A stretch of DNA of 64,000 bases from Umbilicaria muhlenbergii. Lineage: Eukaryota > Ascomycota > Lecanoromycetes > Umbilicariales > Umbilicariaceae. Location of the stretch: NCBI GenBank assembly GCA_000611775.1, contig KK106984.1:3635341-3699340 (forward strand). Reading direction: 5' to 3'. The stretch's first letter is position 1. The number at the start of each line of letters is the position of its first letter. Shown here piece by piece: positions 37,706 through 49,900 of this stretch. Both the position numbers and the translations under genes were made by a program. The notes under the pieces are model-generated. The model was not told where the DNA came from. It worked only from the letters and a program-made list of their open reading frames with translations, and made no database searches.

Positions 37706-39203
37706 ATGGCTACTCCAACTACCACCTTGACACCAGAGCAGAGTGCGGCAGCGCTTCAAACGCTACTGAACGGTCCGGCCGCCCCGCCTCCTGCTGGAGT
37801 AACGTCCGACTTTGATCATACTTCAAACATCAGCGTTATCATCCCCCTGACCTTGACCCTCTGTATCACTTTCACAACTTTGGCTATTCTCATGCGCATG
37901 TATACCAAGCTATTCCTTGTTCGGTCTATAGCGCCAGAAGACTGTGAGTGTTCACGTCTTATTTGACTTAGCCGCAGACTTGCTGAAAATCTCCAGACGC
38001 TGTTGTCTTAGGATGGGTAATCTCTGACCAGAAGAAACGTTGTTTCTGTCACTGATCTTAGCAGTTGGGTCTGGCTGCGGAGATCATTCCATCTGTATTC
38101 ACTCTCAAACATGGTAACTCGCTTCATATGTGGAACGTACGGCTGAAAGACTTCCTCAGTATGCTTTACGTACGTTCACGTATTCAAAAGCGGTACTTGT
38201 AGATTTAAGACTAACAGCGCTTCTAGTACCTCAACATTTTTTCAATCCTCTATGGCCCTATTATCTTTTCCGTTAAGCTTTCCATCCTCCTTCAGTATCT
38301 CAGAATCTTCGTCCCCACCCGGAAAGGCAATATGGTTTTGTTTGTGGGAGTTCATATCTGCATCTGGAGTTGCTTCGTCTGCTATTTGGTCACTACTGCC
38401 TTTCTGATTGCCATGTGTAACCCACGTGAGAAGCTGTGGAAACCGTATCTGCCAGGTCACTGCTTCAGTTACATTGCCAATTATCAGGCTACGGGGATAT
38501 TCAATGTGATATCCGACTTCGTGATCCTGATTCTACCAATCCCCTCTGTTTGGAAACTACAGCTGCCCTTGAGAAAGAAGCTCGGCGTGATAGCTGTCTT
38601 TGCGACAGGTTTCTTGTACGTATTTACTTACGCAGTCCTATTCCCCAAGCCCTTACAGATCGAGACAAGCTCTTGCGGTCAAGATGGATTGTCACTCACC
38701 ATCCGATCCGTGTCTCGGTTTAGACGTATCGATTAACTTGTATATCTAGCGCTTGCGTAACATCTATCGCACGCGCCTATTACACGTGGAGATTTGCCGA
38801 CTCCCCCGATTTCAGTTACAACATCAACGGATTGGGTCTCTGGTCCTGGGGCGAAATCGCCACCGGCATCATCGTCAGCTGCCTCCCCGTCCTCCCCAAG
38901 TTCTTCCAACACGTCGCCCCCAAATTCCACGGGCACACTACTTCCGAGCACAAGTCAGTGTCCTCTGGCATCACGAAAACGATAGTAGTCTCCTCCAAGT
39001 ACGAGCAACCTCTCGGACAGTCAGGTGGAGTTGAAAGCACGGCGGCGGCATGGAATGACGCATATGACTCGCGGGCTCAGCTCCGGGGCGAGTATATCAC
39101 GCTTGAAGATTATGACAGAATGTCGTCAAAGACGGGGACTAGTGTGGGACAAGCTGGTCGCTTGACCGGTGATCCTGCGCCTCACACACGAGAAGAGGTC
39201 TAG
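37706..39203 (+). CDS. Seven-helix integral membrane protein (fungal rhodopsin/SAT4-type domain)
   Basis: Five exons, 37706-37943, 37997-38016, 38065-38169, 38227-38615 and 38750-39203, give 401 residues. The second exon is only 20 bp. The N-terminal 50 residues are Thr/Pro/Ala-rich and presumably outside the cell. Seven hydrophobic helices follow, with family-typical stretches: PEDYAVVLGW, YLNIFSILYGPIIFSVKLSIL, CFSYIANYQATGIFNVISDFVIL and WSWGEIATGIIVSCLPVLPKFF. These are the marks of the fungal rhodopsin-like (SAT4/Pth11-related) family, some members of which act as surface or plant-signal receptors; no CFEM domain is present. The C-terminal 90 residues are hydrophilic and Ser/Thr-rich, likely a cytoplasmic tail. 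Function here is unknown. Confidence 0.87.
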
Positions 39204-40101
39204 ACTCCCCCCTCATGAGCTTCCAGGGACGGTTGCGGAGTGGAGATGGAAAAGTTGATCCGTGAGTGATCTGGTTGGCTCAGGGGATTTCAAGCTTTGT
39301 AAAATACCCACATTTGCTTCATTTATCAACGCGTGCTTCATGGAGAGACTAGAAGTTCATGAAGTGATTGGCTCCTTCAGAGACCATTAGTCTTACTTTC
39401 TAGGTGGTCTTATTCACTACTTACAGGAGCATGGTGGGAGATATCATGCGTTCTATCTTAGTGACAAAACCAAAAAGATCGTTGAACTCATTTGCTGACT
39501 TTATATAAGTGCAAGAAATTGGTGTTATCTGTGTGGTTGAGAAGACATGTCGCTCCTACCCGCACGATATGCACAACTCAGTCAGCCCAGTCACATTTGC
39601 ACTCAAGAGCCTCAGCAGCAGTCAGGTGATGAAGTCCTCAGTTGCTTCATGAGAATCTAGGCGAATTTCATTGATCGATATGGGGTCTACGAGGACTCGT
39701 TCCCTCTTATGAATTGATGACAGCATCAAGAAGTAACTGCAAGTTTCATAAGGTGATTCAGATGCTTCATGAAGGATTAAGATTCATAAGTGAACTGGAC
39801 CACAGAGAACTCAAGGGGTTGGTCACGACAACAAAGTCTTAGATCGCCGTAATGTAATCGTGTTGATTAATGGATTGAGGATGCACATGTTGTTTCATAG
39901 ACCAGGTCCCCATTTAGCCATAATTGCAGATTCTCAGAACGTAGTGGTTGGACTCTCTGTATTACATGTGCTATATACCTAGTGTACCTTTTGTATATCC
40001 GCATATAGACTCTTTTTACCATCAGTCATTGGTCATTCACGGCTACTCTCAACGTCTCTTGGGGGCAGTCCCCACTCCTTCCTAACATCGTCACCTGCAG
40101 C
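39204..40101. other. Intergenic region with a recurring TTCATGAAG-like word
   Basis: No gene seen between these convergent genes. Variants of TTCATGAAG occur at least five times between 39330 and 39790, twice in a longer similar context (AAGTTCATGAAGTGATT and AAGTTTCATAAGGTGATT). This may be a degraded repeat. Confidence 0.4.
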
Positions 40102-43017
40102 TCAGTTGCTCCTGAACAGCGCAATATTGTCGGGGAAGACATTGATGTTGTCAGCGTAACTTGCCACCCTCGCGCCGTTTATCGTAATCATGTCCGTCGC
40201 ACCAATGGTGTTTAGGTTGTAAACATCCACGTTGTTGATACCGTTGCCCTCGATGTCGAAAATACGCTCTTGGCAGGTCTCACCATTACCGTAGTTGGAG
40301 CAAGCTAAATCACGACGTGTCAGCTTTCGATTCCGTGACTATATTTGTAGGGCCGGGGAAGAGGGAGCGGCTTACTGGTACTGTAGTTGTTAAAGAACGA
40401 GTAGAGACCTGCGCCGTAGACGAGAATAGACTGGGAACCCAGCACACGAAGACCCCATGCGTCAGCGCAGTTACCGGTCTGTCCTTGGCATGAGGCTACG
40501 AAGTCGGGGTCGTTGAGATTCTTCACGGGTGGGAAGGGGATCGTGGCATTGGGGTTTGGTTGGTAGTAACTGGGCGCCATGTTAGCTGGGAGCTCTCTCC
40601 TACGCAAAGACTGGTCAAGAATCGCTGGTCAAACATACGGAGTCTCCGTCTGGATCTGTCCCATAAACGCGTTCTGAGTGTTCGCGAGCTGGTATTGGTA
40701 TAGAGCGTGATGTTCCACAGCCGTACCAACAAGCCAAAGATTACCGGCTTTGCTTTCGATCAACAAGCCCCGCCCAGTATAAACGGTCACCTGCGTGCTA
40801 GTTGGGTCATCCAGATCGTGATCCGCAGTCCAGAGCCAGACGTTCTCGAGGTACAAGCCCGAGGCGGACTTGGTAACATGCATGGACAAATATGCCGCGA
40901 TACACTGAGGTTTCACTGGTGCCGGCGGCGTCTGAACGGTGGGGGTAGTCGGGCACTGACCGACTTGGAGACCCGAACCTACGAAACCCCCAATACGAGT
41001 ATGCACATCCCACATTCCAGAGGGTGAACCGCTCGAGGAGCCCAGGTTCCACTGGATGAGAATTGCACCAGCCTGGCCGGCGGTGCTGCTGGACTGGGTG
41101 GCGACGATCATGTCGGACCATTCCACAGTACCGCTGTCTCCATTTTTACCCACCTGTACTACGACTTGGGGTTTGTTCATATCGGCGAAAAATGGGCCGC
41201 TTGACATGATGACGGAGTAACTCTCGCCGACGAGCTTCGAGCCGGGTGGAACGTAGAGCGTGCTGGTTACTTTGTATGTTCCCGCATCGAAGAAGACGAT
41301 CTTTCCCTGGGCGGCAGCAGCGAGGATAGTGATTTGTAGGGCACGGGTGTCATCGGTTACACCATCTCCCTTGGCACCACCGGAGCGGGTTGACAGGAAT
41401 TGGGAAACTGGGACGTTACCATACTGTGGCTTCGAACGTTCATAAAACTTGCCGCCTTGGAGAAGGGAACCAGGCCTGTTGAACGGCGGGATAGGTCCTT
41501 CGAAGTTCACCGGGCCATTTGGAGTGTAAGAGTGTCCTTGGCCCCACGCAGCGATTGTCGTTGTACCCGTGGTGCCTGCAAGAGCTGGACCATTTGGTCC
41601 TTGCACCACCACAGGCACGTTGGTGATTTGCACGTTCTCCAGGATCAAGCTTCCGGCTGTGGGTGGCTGCGAAGTTGCATCGTGTGCCGTCACAATACCA
41701 ACGGGTGTGTTGCTGATGTAGCTGTCGATGAACGTCACAGATCCTACTGTCTGAGCAGTGGGACCGCCATTGGCCATATTCTACTCTCATATTAGGACCC
41801 CTCGAAAGTGGTATTAGAGGTGATATGAACTTACAAGACCAGTGCTGCAGTTATTGATCGTGATTGATTTGTAAGTCCAGCCCCAGTCCCATAGTTGATT
41901 GATGGCGGTCACAGAGTTGTAGAAGGAAAGGTTGCGCATGGTAAACTGCTGGTTGCCCAGAACGGCGCCGGCGTTGCCACCGTAGAACACCAAGTCATTC
42001 AGAAAACCGCCGGAACCTGGCCATGGAATATTAGTATTTGTATCCAAGAACCAACCATCCCATCTCTCTGGGGCACCTCAGCAGCACACGTGACGGTCAT
42101 GAGACGCTTACCGCTCTCGATGAACAGACCCTGGTGCTGGGTCCCTGGCGCGTCACTCATCTTGAAGACGACATTCTGCAGACTCGTCGCTTGTGCTGTA
42201 CAGGCTATTAGTTGAAAGTATCAAATCAAGGCTCGCTTTCTGCATCACTAACCTGTCGGCCAATGAACCCCCGTGGCAGCGGAAGTCGCGGGGATGTTGG
42301 TCATATCAAGGACAAAGTTCCTAATCTGTCGGTAGAAGACGTTTGTAGCACCAAATCCAAGCACACCTCCGGCCTGATATTCGTCTCCGTCGATCATGCC
42401 GAACCCTGGACCGCCGAAGTTTGCGGCTGCAACGATTGTAGGGACATCGTTCGGGTTACCGATAAGCTGTGTGTAGTAATAGTCGATGATCGAGGAGGAG
42501 ATTAAGTACGTGCCGGCGGGGAAGTACACTACAGCGGGCGTAGTGGTCGAGGATTGGCAGGCACCGGGAGCACATCGACCACCGCTGCTGATGGCATTAT
42601 TGATGGCAGCAGTATCGTCAGTGACACCGTCTCCCTTGGCTCCGAAATCCTTGATACAAGCGGCTTAGCTTCTTGTCCAAGAAAGTGTGATGGAGTTGGG
42701 AAGGAAGGACAAGGTACCATGACATTACGGAAAACTTGGTAGCCAGCGTTTGGGTTGAATGCTGCAACGCCTTGATGCTTGATCTGCTCAAGCCAGTATG
42801 CTCCGGTGTTCGCTGCTGGCGGGGGTGCATGTTTTGGGTGCCACCCCTTCGCTTGTGCAGCCGCATTGCCAGACGGTCCGTGGTAGCCCACGTGGGAGCC
42901 AAACTCGCTGAGCATCTGCTGCACGGCTGCCTCGACTTGAGGGATGTGAATGCCATAGTCGGCAGCAGCTGTCCCGGCGGACGCCAACAAGGCAACAAGG
43001 GAGTGTATGGTCCGCAT
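40102..43017 (-). CDS. GH55 exo-beta-1,3-glucanase, secreted
   Basis: Seven exons, 42718-43017, 42253-42649, 42112-42195, 41835-42016, 40639-41780, 40376-40569 and 40102-40304, give 833 residues. MRTIHSLVALLASAGTAAA is a clear signal peptide; an in-frame ATG 48 bases upstream would spoil it. The protein has two pectate-lyase-like beta-helix halves, each opening with the same motif: DFGAKGDGVTDDTAAI near residue 101 and GGAKGDGVTDDTRALQ near 455, as in glycoside hydrolase family 55. Other marks are HQGLFIESGSGGFLNDLVFYGG and the C-terminal ILVYGAGLYSFFNNYST. The enzyme removes glucose from beta-1,3-glucan outside the cell, for wall remodelling, glucan use or attack on other fungi. All six joins are in frame. 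No defects are seen. Confidence 0.95.
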
Positions 43018-45215
43018 CGTGGCTCGAGTCGTCAGAGCAGATTGGGGATGAAGAGGAAGGAGCATAGGCCGTTGGGGGCTTCATCAAGATATAAGTAGGT
43101 GCAGGTACCCACCCCACCACAAGCTTCAGCCCCTTGCACAACGCCATCGTCATCACTTGAGCTGGTGTACTTCGTCTGGTGGCATGAGAAATTGCATCCA
43201 ATATTGTGCATGAGGCGTTTTGCCCTTTCTGTAAGGGTGTGATGACTGAGAGTGATGGGCGATGAGATCTGATGATCTGGATCTGCGGGGGAAGGGAGTC
43301 GGCAGAGAGACGACCGAGGTTACACAGACGCAGAACGGTCAAGGTAGCAAGGCCAGGAGTTGGTCTGGGTAGGTGAGGTGGAGTGGAGTGTCTCCAGGGG
43401 GCGATGCGTGAATCGGACTAGAGTCAACACCTGCATATATCAAGATTGCTGTGGGGAACCTGGAAGCTGGGGCCTTAGTTAAGCCTTGTGTGATTGTGGG
43501 GACGGCCCGCCCTTGCGGCATTGGAGAGCGTGCTCGGCTAAGACCTAAAAAAATATCACTCGGAGCTGCTCGATTTTTGGTAAACTTACTCTCGAGTGGC
43601 CAGTCTGAATAGAAGTTCAGAGAACTTTATGATGTGTGACTACCTCGGCGCAGTGAGAGATGGAGGGAAATCAGAAAGGGACAACATTGTTGAGCCTAAT
43701 CGACAAGCTTTTTCTCAAGCAGTCCTATTCCACAGCAGATATCGCGCAACGGTCGGGCAAACCATGAAAATAAGTGGCTGTCTTCCGATCAGGAAGCCCC
43801 CGTCGATGCGCTATTGGCGATGAGAATTTCGAAGAGGATCAAACGCGCAGATGCTGAATGAAACATGAAGTCGTTGAGCTTTAGCACCACACTCTTGCCT
43901 TTACTGAAGAACACGGTCTTTTCATTATCCTTTCGCGGCTGAGAATCCCCCTGATTCTGCTTTAAATTTGCCACTTATGTTGGTAGTTCACCTGCGGTGT
44001 AGGCTTCATGGACTAGAGACACCTGGCCTGTGGGGTTGGTGGTGAGTCTTGTCTTTTACGTACTAGCGTAGCTCTTCCATATAGCGTTTGTGGTCAACAG
44101 AAAGGAGACGCTGAGAGCACATGGGAACGAGGGAAATACCCAGGTACACTCTTACCCCCATACTACGTCTCCAGCATATCGGTTGTTAGATTCTTGGCTG
44201 GTGGAGGGGATCCACACATATAAGCTGGGAGAGGCGCAGGGACACCCGGTGCCCAGGGCCTAACAACTAACATGCTGGATATGATGTAGAAGTAGGGACT
44301 TTTGACTATGCATACCTTAGTTTACTGTAAAGTAGCTGCCTATAGGGGTCTAGTGTCATCGAATAAAAACCTTGGAAATTACGTATAAACTAAAAAGAGT
44401 ACCTTAGCGAAAACACACTATCAAAGACGCGCCAGGAGAGCCCCTGAATACGAGTACTTCAACGGTCAAAGCACAAAGTAGACTTTGAAGCCGACCGACC
44501 CCGCAAACGGTCCAGATCGAAAGAGCCTCAACGAAGTCGAAAATTAGAGCGGATGAAAATCGATGTAACAGCATTACTCAACGTACTTCAAGCATCCGTG
44601 AAGAAGGGCTGCAAATTTAGCCCTGAGTATCTCTGGAGAGCCGTTAGCGGTCAAAGCGACCTGCAACGCAATTGGGTGGAAATCGTACAGGAATTCTATA
44701 TCAGAGCAGGGCGCTAGCGACCCCCTCCTCTCTCTGACCTCGTATTCGGAGTACTACCTTACTTTTGAAAAGGATGTGGTTCCATTATCCGGCGCTGATG
44801 CTAAAAGATGTCACTCTCGCCCCTCTGAGTCCAGTCGGAGCCGTCCGGATTCGTGATAGTTGAGGTGTTCAAGGAAATGGTCCCAACCATATTGGGGCTA
44901 CCAATATGGGAGTCTTTCTTAAACTAGTCACACCTCCGTACTGTGGTACAACACTAAAGCTTGGCAAGTCTAAAGAGCCTAAAGCTCAAGGCTCAAGGCT
45001 TGATTTCAGTTCCAGCGACCGACTGCTACAGCAAGTTATCCGCGTGGCTGAGCACCTGGTCATGTCGTCCCACCAAGCATCTGGTGGCTTGAGGAAACCC
45101 CGCAACCAGCTGAGCGGTGCAGTATGTAACACTTTGCCTGCTGACAGCTTGCGACACACCCTGGCCTGCACTCGTCTGCTGGCTCTCGAACGAACCCTCT
45201 CCAGTGCACCCAATC
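43018..45215. other. Long intergenic region with one small coding-like frame
   Basis: These 2.2 kb hold the GH55 promoter at the left and the epoxide hydrolase promoter at the right. Apart from the 54-codon frame listed separately at 44553-44717, I see no gene or mobile element. Confidence 0.4.
44553..44717 (+). CDS. Small open frame of 54 codons, possible gene or gene remnant
   Basis: From ATG 44553 the frame reads MKIDVTALLNVLQASVKKG and ends FYIRAGR-stop. The frame is open upstream to about 44450 and there is rich in Arg, Lys and Ser. The mix of residues looks like a folded helical protein rather than chance, but I do not recognise a family, and there is no good evidence of expression. 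It could be the last exon of a small gene or the remnant of a larger one. Confidence 0.25.
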   Translation: MKIDVTALLNVLQASVKKGCKFSPEYLWRAVSGQSDLQRNWVEIVQEFYIRAGR

Positions 45216-46667
45216 ATGACCTCATCCACACCATTCACAATCGCTGTTCCCCAAGCCAAACTCGATAGGCTGAACCAAAAGCTTGCGCTGGCCGACTTCC
45301 CGCATGAGCTCGACGAAGCCGGCTGGACTTATGGAGCTCCTCTGTTCGTAACATGGCCCCATTACTACCGTTTCTGGGCTAAAACCACACTGTGATATTC
45401 CAGAGCGGACGTGAAGCGGTTGGCGGAGTACTGGCAGGATGGCTTCGACTGGAGAAAGCAAGAGCAGAAGCTCAATGAGATGCCTCAATTCCACACGACC
45501 GTCTCCATCGATGGATTCCAGGAGGTGAACATGCATTTCGTACATCAGAAGAGCGAGGCTTCCGGCGCAATACCACTCCTCTTTGTGCATGGCTGTAAGA
45601 TTGGCCTCTCTAAAATTACGGCTACAGTAAGTAGTTTTGACAAAGATCACAAGGGCCGGGGAGCTTCATTGAAGTCACGAAACTCCTGCCGCTGTTGAAA
45701 GGAGGGAATGGAGCTCCGGCCTTTCACGTGGTGGCGCCCTCGCTCCCCAATTACGGCTTTTCCTCGAGGACTACTAAGGTGAGCACTTCGGCAAGCCTGA
45801 AAGAGTCGCCGCCCAACGCTAACAACCGTAGAAAGGGTTTGCCCTGACACAGTACGCCGAAGCGTGTCACAAAGTAATGCAGAACCTTGGGTACAGCGAA
45901 TACGGTACAAAATCCCCACATGCCGCTGCCTCATCGCCTTACTCACAGCTGGGCCCATAACAGTAACCCAAGGCGGCGACTGGGGCTTCTTCATCACCCG
46001 CACCATCGCCCACCTCTACCCCCACCACTGCAAAGCCTGCCACACAAACTGGGTCTTCGCCAACTTCCCCACCTTCACCAACCACCCCACCCTCGCCCTC
46101 ACCTCCCTCGTCCGTCACGCCCTATCCCTCTACAGCCCCCGCGAAGCCGAAAGCCTCGAGCGCTTCAAAACATGGTGGACGGGCGACGGCCGCGGCTACC
46201 TGGCCGAACAGTCCACCAAACCCCAAACGCTCGGCTATGCGCTGACGGACAGCCCCGTCGCCCTGCTCGCGTGGATCTACGAGAAGCTGCACGATTGGAC
46301 GGACTCGTATCCGTGGACCGACGACGAGATCTTGACTTGGATCTCGATTTACTGGTTTTCGACCGCGGGGCCTGCCGCCGCGTCGTTTATATACTACGAG
46401 GTGCTGCACGATACTAAGATGTCGGTGGCGGATATTCAGGGCTACATCGACACGCCGCTTGGGTTGGCGTATTTCCCGAAAGAGGTCGGGAATGCTCCGA
46501 GGGCGTGGACGGGGACGTTGGGGCCGGTGGTGCATGTGAGTGAGAGTGATAGGGGCGGGCATTTCGCGGCGTGGGAGAGGCCGGATGCCATTGCGGATGA
46601 TTTGGTGAAGATGTTTGGGAGGGGGGGCGGGGCGTATGGGGTCGTGAGCGGGAAGAATGGCTATTGA
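45216..46667 (+). CDS. Epoxide hydrolase (alpha/beta hydrolase fold)
   Basis: Five exons, 45216-45343, 45404-45594, 45654-45778, 45832-45904 and 45964-46667, give 406 residues. The N-terminal domain typical of microsomal-type epoxide hydrolases is present ([27 protein letters not shown]). The hydrolase core has the oxyanion motif HGWPGSF (rebuilt across an intron), the nucleophile Asp in TQGGDWGFF, and the catalytic His in [10 protein letters not shown]. It should open epoxides to diols; in fungi such enzymes act in detoxification or in secondary metabolism. There is no signal peptide, so it is likely cytosolic. A Gly-rich tail ([10 protein letters not shown]) follows the core. The gene meets the NLR gene tail to tail. 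Confidence 0.93.
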
Positions 46668-46743
46668 GTGTTCAGATGTGTGTACTCTCGTTACTCTGGC
46701 GAAAGAAATGATGCGGGCGGCGGGGGTACAAATTCATAGCGCC

Positions 46744-46801
46744 AAAGTATAAAATGTAGCCATGTTTCCTAATTAGGAAACATGGCTACATTTTATACTT
46801 T
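46744..46801. repeat. Perfect 58-bp palindrome
   Basis: The two 29-base arms (starting AAAGTATAAAATGTAGCC) are exact reverse complements and meet at AATT with no spacer. The palindrome sits 76 bases after the epoxide hydrolase stop and 148 bases before the end of the NLR gene, so transcripts from both sides could form a long hairpin. It may be a two-way terminator or processing signal, or a remnant of a small inverted-repeat transposon. I see no target-site duplication at its ends. Confidence 0.95.
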
Positions 46802-46949
46802 TTTGTGGTGCTCGTCAGATGACAAACCGAGTCAAAGCCGCAAAGCAATACCTACCTTATTCATCGATGATTGGCCAGCATGATGCTGATGATTTCTTCT
46901 TGAGAGATAGCATTGCGAATCAAGAGTCTTCCTACTTGAATAGTTCTAT

Positions 46950-49900
46950 TCATGCCTTCGCTAACAACACCTTTCTTACCTCATCATGCCCAAAATTCGT
47001 CGCTATCTCCAGCGCCGTCTTCCCATCCTCACTCCTCCCCAGCGCATCCGCCCCCTTCTCAATCAGTAACTCCACCGCCTTCCGCGCCCCCAGCTCCACC
47101 GCCCGAAAGAAAGTCTGCTGCAGCCGAGTCGGCCGCCCATTCTCGATGTCGGCGCCACCTTCAACAAGCGTGACAGCAGCGTCGTAACTGGCGTTGAACT
47201 GCGCGGCCGCGAGAGCGGTAAAGCCTCTTTGGTCGCGTAACTCGAGCTGCGGGTTGTATTTCAGCATCGCTTCGACGTCTTCGGTGTAATTCAGGTAGGC
47301 GGCCACGTGCAGGGGGGTGACGTTTTCGTTGTTGACGTCGTTGGGGGAGAGGCCGGCGTCGAGGAGGAGGAGGAGGATGTCGGGGTGGACGTCAATGTGG
47401 GTGGATTCGACGGCCCAGTGGAGGGCGGTGTTGTTGGTGTCGGGGTCTCTTTCGTTGAGGTCGCAACTTCTTTTCTGGAGTACGCTGCGCACGAAACCTA
47501 GGTGGCCCAGCTTGGCGTGTGACCATAGGGGCAGTTGCGTGTCGGCCTGGGCAACTTCTTTTGTCTTTTCCGCGAGGGCTTTCATGACGGCTGCTTCGCC
47601 GTGTTGCCATGCAACCTTGAATGGCGTTCTGTGATGTGCGTCCTCGATCAATGGATCTGCACCCAGTTGAAGCAGAGCCTCGGTGATTTCCAGTCGGCCA
47701 ACTCGACTGGCATCATGAAGTGGTCTTTGTCCTCCTTTGCATGGAATATTGGGATCCATGCCCTTCTGCACCAGCAAATGCACAATCTGAGGTGGAGCGG
47801 ATTCGCTAGCAGATGCGCTGTGGAGAAGGCTACGTCCCGAATTGTCCAAGCTGTGAAGATCGATGCCAACGAGATCCAACATCGCCTCTACGACATAAAT
47901 ATATCCAGAGTCCATTGCTTTCAGGATGGCAGTACTGCCAACTTTGTCCTTCAGCCATGGATCAGCACGGTGCTCTAGCAACTGGCGCACCATTCCGTCG
48001 TTTCCATATTCGGCTGCGATAATGAGCGCTGTCGCTCCATTTTTGTTTGGCACATCGACCTCAATACCATTGCAGTTCAAAATTAGTTTAACGATTGCAT
48101 CGGATTTTGTTGTTGCGGCGAGAGCCAGTGCTGTATAGCCCTGTGAGTCTTGCACGTTGACCTGAATCCCGTTCTGATGAAGTAGCTGACTGACGATAGA
48201 TTCACTCTCTTTAAGCACTGCGACCATGAGAGCCGTGCGTCCAGAGCTGTTGAGATATGCCTTGTTTACATCGAGTGGCTTCTTGGTCAAGAGGTCAACA
48301 ACTCGTGGGTGGTTGTTTGATACAGCCTCGAGAATAGCGGTGCTGCCTCGATCACTCGTGATGTTCACATCAGCGCCACACTCCAACAACGAAGATACGG
48401 TTTTGATGTGCCCTCTTTTACAAGCGTACATCAGTGGCGTCTGCCCGAACGTCAAGTCTCTGGAATCAATATCCAAGGTGGGATATTTATTCATTAGAGT
48501 GGAAATAGCAAAGTCCAGTCCATAATACGCGCAAACGTGGAGACTGTTGACGCCTTTGTATACATCCCAACTCACAGAATTCTTCGTCTTTGATCCAGCA
48601 TACCAGGCTGCTTGTACTGTCGACGCCAGCTTCGACGGGCTCTCCAAAAGATCGAAAATTGCGGCCTTGGTTTTTGGCGTGTCCAGGTCTGCGGATGCGT
48701 GGTCTGCCCAATATTGAGCAGCATAGGCAAGGAACGGATGCTCTTTGAATCTCATACTGATGTCCGCATTCCCCTGATTATCTGCACAAGGTGCAGAAAG
48801 GGCCGGAAAGTTCAAGTACGTTAAAATAGCACCCGCAATTTCTGTGAGCGCTGGTTGCGGAAACAGCGATTGTCGATTGTCTTCAAAGTACTCGTAGGCG
48901 GTTTTATGAGCAAGAGACACAGTGGTGAGGCCATCATCGAAGGTACTGGCCCCTGTTGTAATTAATCCCGCGGTGATCCTCAGAAGGATGTCCAAGTCAA
49001 CCTGCTCATCGGCAGTAATCTTGGTACTCGAAGGTTGAATTGCAAGAGCCTGCCGGAATTCCGGCACAGTCAACGATCGACAAGTGCAAACGACCCAAGA
49101 CAGGGCTCTTAACGCAAGGGCTGCATCGGCCTTGGTGTTTTGCTCGTCGATACGTTGTAGGATTTTTGCATAGATCTTGCCAATTTCTTCGGAAAGCTCT
49201 CCCAGTGCTTTCCTAACGTCTGCGGGGGTTGCCTTCATCTTCAGCGAATCCAAGTGAAGTTTTGCCAGCAGAAACATGCCATTCGCCTTACTGACAACAG
49301 CAGGTGGAATCTCATCCTTGAGCTTTTTGTCTCTCAGCCAGTTTTTGTAGAGTCTTGTGGAGACAAGCTGCGAGTTGCCAAGCCTAGGGTCACCATGTCT
49401 ACTATTCGCAAGTCCGAGTTGTTTTTCGAGCTCCCATATCACAAAGGCCTCGATCTCCTTGTCTGATGCTCTAATCTCTTTTACAACGAATGGAGGTTCT
49501 GTGAAATCGTGGCCGCCAAAGCCGCAAGTTTTGCCCTCGTCCCAGCAGCTCTGGCAGAGGTCGAACGATGGACAAGTGTCGCAATGAAAATACAAGCTGA
49601 GGTTGGATTTTCGGCAGTCTTGACACGAAATATTCATTTCTTTACGCCTATAGTCCAAGGGCCTGGATGTAATCAGAAGGCTTACCTTCTCAGGCTCAAT
49701 GTTTTCAAGCGTTGTTAGCAATTCTGCTTGATTGATTTCGGGGAATTCGTCCAAGGCATCAACAACAATGTAGACTCTATCATAGGAATCCTCGATCTCT
49801 GAGCTGAGAGTTTTACAAAAGTCATCGACACTGGGACGAATTTCTCCCTTCGAGTTTCGATGAAGCTCCTTCACCGCCTCGGGCAGAGGTCTCTCACCCT

